From NCBI GenBank assembly GCA_905236595.1, contig CAJORE010000134.1:1-8745 (forward strand): a stretch of DNA of 8,745 nt, given 5' to 3'. This stretch comes from an uncultured Selenomonadaceae bacterium (GTDB lineage: Bacteria; Bacillota; Negativicutes; Selenomonadales; Selenomonadaceae). The notes beneath the pieces were generated by a model. It ran no database searches. It worked only from the letters and a program-made list of their open reading frames with translations, and was not told the origin of the DNA. Positions within the stretch are counted from its first letter, which is position 1, and every line of letters starts with the position of its first letter. Made by a program: the position numbers and the translations under genes. Positions 6,751-8,745 of this stretch are shown one piece after another.

Positions 6751-6797
6751 TTTTGAGCCGTTGGCTGCGCACTATGACCGTAGCCGACGGCTCAAAA
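6751..6797. other. Long stable hairpin between binding-protein and ATPase genes
   Basis: TTTTGAGCCGTTGGCT (6751-6766) and AGCCGACGGCTCAAAA (6782-6797) form a 16-bp stem with one G-U pair, extendable by three inner pairs. The T run is on the 5' side and an A run on the 3' side, the reverse of an intrinsic terminator, and no T tract follows. A likely role is 3'-end protection of the upstream mRNA, so that the binding protein is made in excess over the ATPases. Confidence 0.6.
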
Positions 6798-6850
6798 CAA
6801 ATGATTTCCTTGATGAACATTCCCGGGAGGGACAAAGGAGAGGATTTTTA

Positions 6851-7651
6851 GTGTTGCTCCAGGTGTCTGATATGTCCGTTGCTTACCCGGCGAAAGACAA
6901 CGTTCCGGTCACCACGGTAAAGAATGTGGATTTTACGTTGGACGAAGGGGAAACCCTGGCCATCGTCGGCGAATCGGGCAGCGGCAAAACCACCGTAATT
7001 CGCGCCGTCATGAATTGTCTGCCGGGCTTTGGCTTCGTATCGGAGGGCGCGATTATTTTTATGGGCAAGGATTTGGCCAAACTCGACAACAGCGGTTGGC
7101 AATCATTGCGCGGCAAAGAAATAGCCATGATTTTTCAAGACAGCGGCAACATGATGAATCCCGTTCGCACCATCGGTTCGCAGTATATAGAATACATTCG
7201 GACGCACACCGATTTAACCAAGCAGGCTGCACACGATTTGGCCGTCGAAAAGCTGTCCTTGATGAATTTGTCTGACCCCGAAAACATAATGACCTCATAC
7301 ACCTTTGAACTGTCGGGCGGGATGCGTCAGCGTGTCGGCATCGCCATGGCCATCACCTTCGATCCCAAGCTCCTGTTGGCAGACGAGCCGACTTCCGCGC
7401 TTGACGTAACGACGCAAGCGCAAATTGTCGGCGAACTCATGTATACCGGCAAGGGATCCGGTACAGCTATGATCGTTGTCACACACAATATCGGCGTGGC
7501 CGCAACGTTATCCGACAAAATCATGGTAATGCAAAAAGGCCAAGTCGTCGAATACGGGTCGACGGACAACATTCTAAACGCACCGCAAGCGGCCTACACC
7601 AAAACATTGTTGGCGGCGGTGCCGGAAATCGGAGGCAAGCGCTATGTCTGA
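6851..7651 (+). CDS. ABC transporter ATPase, NikD/DppD/OppD family (short form)
   Basis: This 266-residue cytoplasmic ATPase powers the importer. I choose GTG 6851, ten bases after AAAGGAG (6834-6840). The frame extends upstream to a TTG at 6761, but that lies within the intergenic hairpin, lacks a ribosome binding site and adds a non-conserved extension. The Walker A motif is GESGSGKTT (40-48), the Q-loop FQD has Gln96, the signature is LSGGM (154-158), Walker B is LLLADEP (174-180, catalytic Glu179) and the H-loop His is 212, so all ATPase motifs are intact. It ends at GGKRYV without the C-terminal cysteine-rich oligo_HPY extension of DppD/OppD. That short form resembles NikD in length. Its last eight bases overlap the next gene, which implies coupled synthesis. 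Confidence 0.93.
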   Translation: MLLQVSDMSVAYPAKDNVPVTTVKNVDFTLDEGETLAIVGESGSGKTTVIRAVMNCLPGFGFVSEGAIIFMGKDLAKLDNSGWQSLRGKEIAMIFQDSGNMMNPVRTIGSQYIEYIRTHTDLTKQAAHDLAVEKLSLMNLSDPENIMTSYTFELSGGMRQRVGIAMAITFDPKLLLADEPTSALDVTTQAQIVGELMYTGKGSGTAMIVVTHNIGVAATLSDKIMVMQKGQVVEYGSTDNILNAPQAAYTKTLLAAVPEIGGKRYV

Positions 7652-8609
7652 CAACGATATTATAATGCGTATCGAACACATAACCAAAAAATTTCCGGCG
7701 GCGCAAGGGAAAATCCTCACGGCTTGCGACGATATAAATTTTACGGTGAAAAAGGGCAAAACGGTTGCCGTTGTCGGCGAATCCGGCTGCGGCAAAACCA
7801 CGCTCCTAAAAACAATCGTCAATATGACGACGCCCACTTCGGGCAGAATATTGTTTAAGGGTAAAGACATCACCAAACTGACCACGGAAGAACGCCGGGA
7901 AAATTGTCGCCATATCCAAATGGTGTTCCAAGATCCCACGGCCGCCTTCAATCCCAAAATGCTCATCAAAGACATCATTTGCGAACCGCTTCTTAACTTT
8001 GATTTGGTAAAGTCCGCCGACGTCGAGGCCAAAGCGCGGGAATTGTTGGCGCAAGTCGAATTGCCCCCCGATTTTGCGAACCGCTACCCGCACAGCATGA
8101 GCGGCGGCCAACGGCAACGCGTGGCGATAGCGCGCGCCATGGCTCTTGAGCCGGAGATTATCGCCTGCGACGAAGCGACCAGCGCCCTTGATGTATCGGT
8201 GCAGGACACCATCATAAAATTATTGGTCAAATTACAACAAGAAAAAGGTATCACCTATATCTTCGTCTGCCACGATTTAGCCCTTGTGTCGTTGTTCAGT
8301 CACCGCGTGGTTGTCATGTACTTGGGCAACGTCATGGAGGAACTTGACGGCGATAAGCTTACCAAAGCGCAACACCCATACACCCAAGCGTTACTGAAAG
8401 CGATTTTTTCAACCGACCGCGAAAAAAACCAATACATCGGTATTTTGCCGGGAGACATACCAAGTCCGTTAAACGTTCCGCCCGGTTGTCCTTTCGGCAA
8501 CCGTTGCACATATCGGCAAGCATTATGCGCCAAAGAAAAACCAGTCCTCCGCGAAGTAAACGCCGAGCATTTTGTGGCGTGCCACTATCCATTGGCGACG
8601 GATAAATAA
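7644..8609 (+). CDS. ABC transporter ATPase, NikE/DppF/OppF family with C-terminal cysteine motif
   Basis: This 321-residue ATPase is the partner of the preceding one and starts at ATG 7644, eight bases after GGAGG (7631-7635). Walker A is GESGCGKTT (45-53), the Q-loop Gln is 96, the signature MSGGQ (152-156), Walker B IIACDEATSALD with Glu177, and the H-loop His is 210. The C-terminus carries the oligopeptide/dipeptide transporter extension with Cys282, Cys288, Cys295 and Cys313 in the GCPFGNRC...C...VACHY pattern. In several DppD/DppF-type ATPases this motif binds an iron-sulfur cluster. Its presence makes the subunit closer to DppF/OppF than to the short NikE of E. coli. It is the last gene of the operon; its stop codon lies inside the terminator stem. 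Confidence 0.94.
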   Translation: MSDNDIIMRIEHITKKFPAAQGKILTACDDINFTVKKGKTVAVVGESGCGKTTLLKTIVNMTTPTSGRILFKGKDITKLTTEERRENCRHIQMVFQDPTAAFNPKMLIKDIICEPLLNFDLVKSADVEAKARELLAQVELPPDFANRYPHSMSGGQRQRVAIARAMALEPEIIACDEATSALDVSVQDTIIKLLVKLQQEKGITYIFVCHDLALVSLFSHRVVVMYLGNVMEELDGDKLTKAQHPYTQALLKAIFSTDREKNQYIGILPGDIPSPLNVPPGCPFGNRCTYRQALCAKEKPVLREVNAEHFVACHYPLATDK

Positions 8610-8646
8610 ACAAGGCAGCAGTCATACGACTGCTGCCTTGTTTATT
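8605..8646. terminator. Strong intrinsic terminator of the operon
   Basis: The arms 8605-8623 and 8628-8646 are perfectly complementary over 19 bp around an ATAC loop. The GC-rich core GGCAGCAGTC is flanked by A/T-rich outer pairs ending in TTGTTTATT. The TAA stop codon of the last ATPase (8607-8609) is part of the left arm. The symmetry allows function in both directions. Confidence 0.9.
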
Positions 8647-8658
8647 ATGTCGGTGACC

Positions 8659-8745
8659 ATGGGAAATACTGCATAATTCGTCCGCACCCTTGCCGGGTCT
8701 TTTTCCGGCATACTGCGTCATTCCTCCTCAGCGTAGCACCACTAC
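8659..8745 (-). repeat. Left half of a palindromic intergenic repeat (copy B, truncated by window edge)
   Basis: Read on the minus strand, this segment repeats the block order of positions 1-88: GTAG-loop-CTACGC, a stem-loop TGCCGG/CCGGCA (plus-strand 8691-8696 with 8705-8710), TTATGCAG and TTTCCC. In the second stem the sixth pair is G-C here but A-T in copy A, a compensatory change that supports a conserved hairpin. The last 14 bases are identical to the first 14 of the window. The arms are clearly diverged, so this is not a recent duplication. Confidence 0.7.

Noticed and set aside
6751..6797. Hairpin as an intrinsic terminator ending the transcript after the binding protein
   Set aside because: No T tract follows the stem in either direction, and the next gene has a ribosome binding site but no convincing promoter.
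6761..6850. Upstream TTG start for the first ATPase
   Set aside because: The extension would lie in the intergenic hairpin, lacks a ribosome binding site and has no counterpart in the family; GTG 6851 is well placed.
8359..8721. Minus-strand ORF with GAGGAGG directly before its ATG
   Set aside because: The site is only one base from the ATG, and the frame runs through the repeat and terminator and then antisense into the ATPase gene. The purine-rich string is part of the repeat.
1..8745. The end repeats as terminal inverted repeats of one 8.7-kb transposon
   Set aside because: The arms are diverged, the loop orientation is the same at both ends, and no transposase or integrase is present. 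Dispersed copies of an intergenic repeat explain it better.
1..8745. tRNA, rRNA, CRISPR array or toxin-antitoxin pair
   Set aside because: No cloverleaf, rRNA core, regularly spaced repeat or small paired genes were found on either strand.

Overview
The window reads as a chromosomal segment of a Negativicutes-type bacterium, a diderm Firmicute such as the Selenomonas, Veillonella or Phascolarctobacterium relatives. The main clue is a secreted protein with one N-terminal SLH domain followed by an outer-membrane beta-barrel (OmpM type), an architecture typical of that class. Strong AGGAGG-type ribosome binding sites, three UUG starts and intrinsic terminators fit a Firmicute expression style. 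The genus cannot be decided from this sequence.

Layout: positions 1-88 are one half of a palindromic intergenic repeat. A sigma70-type promoter (136-164) opens a long untranslated leader. The leader holds an unassigned structured stretch, a clear cobalamin riboswitch aptamer (about 318-487), a possible 24-codon leader ORF and two terminator-like hairpins (589-610 and 623-669). Seven same-strand genes follow with little or no spacing: a MATE-family exporter (687-2003), an SLH-porin of OmpM type (2009-3310), two Nik/Dpp/Opp-type ABC permeases (3345-4283 and 4285-5112), a lipoprotein substrate-binding protein of family SBP_bac_5 (5128-6723) and two ABC ATPases (6851-7651 and 7644-8609). A 19-bp-stem terminator overlapping the last stop codon closes the unit. 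The other half of the palindromic repeat lies at 8659-8745.

Working model (inference): this is one B12-repressed operon made when cobalamin is scarce. It would supply an outer-membrane pore, a periplasmic binding protein, an inner-membrane ABC importer and an inner-membrane exporter. B12-riboswitch control of a Nik-type ABC transporter points to cobalt, a cobalt chelate or a corrinoid rather than ordinary peptides. The exporter and porin in the same unit raise the possibility of an export-and-recapture system for a small chelator, but no chelator biosynthesis gene is visible here. The individual families are well known; the combination under one riboswitch is the most interesting feature of the window.
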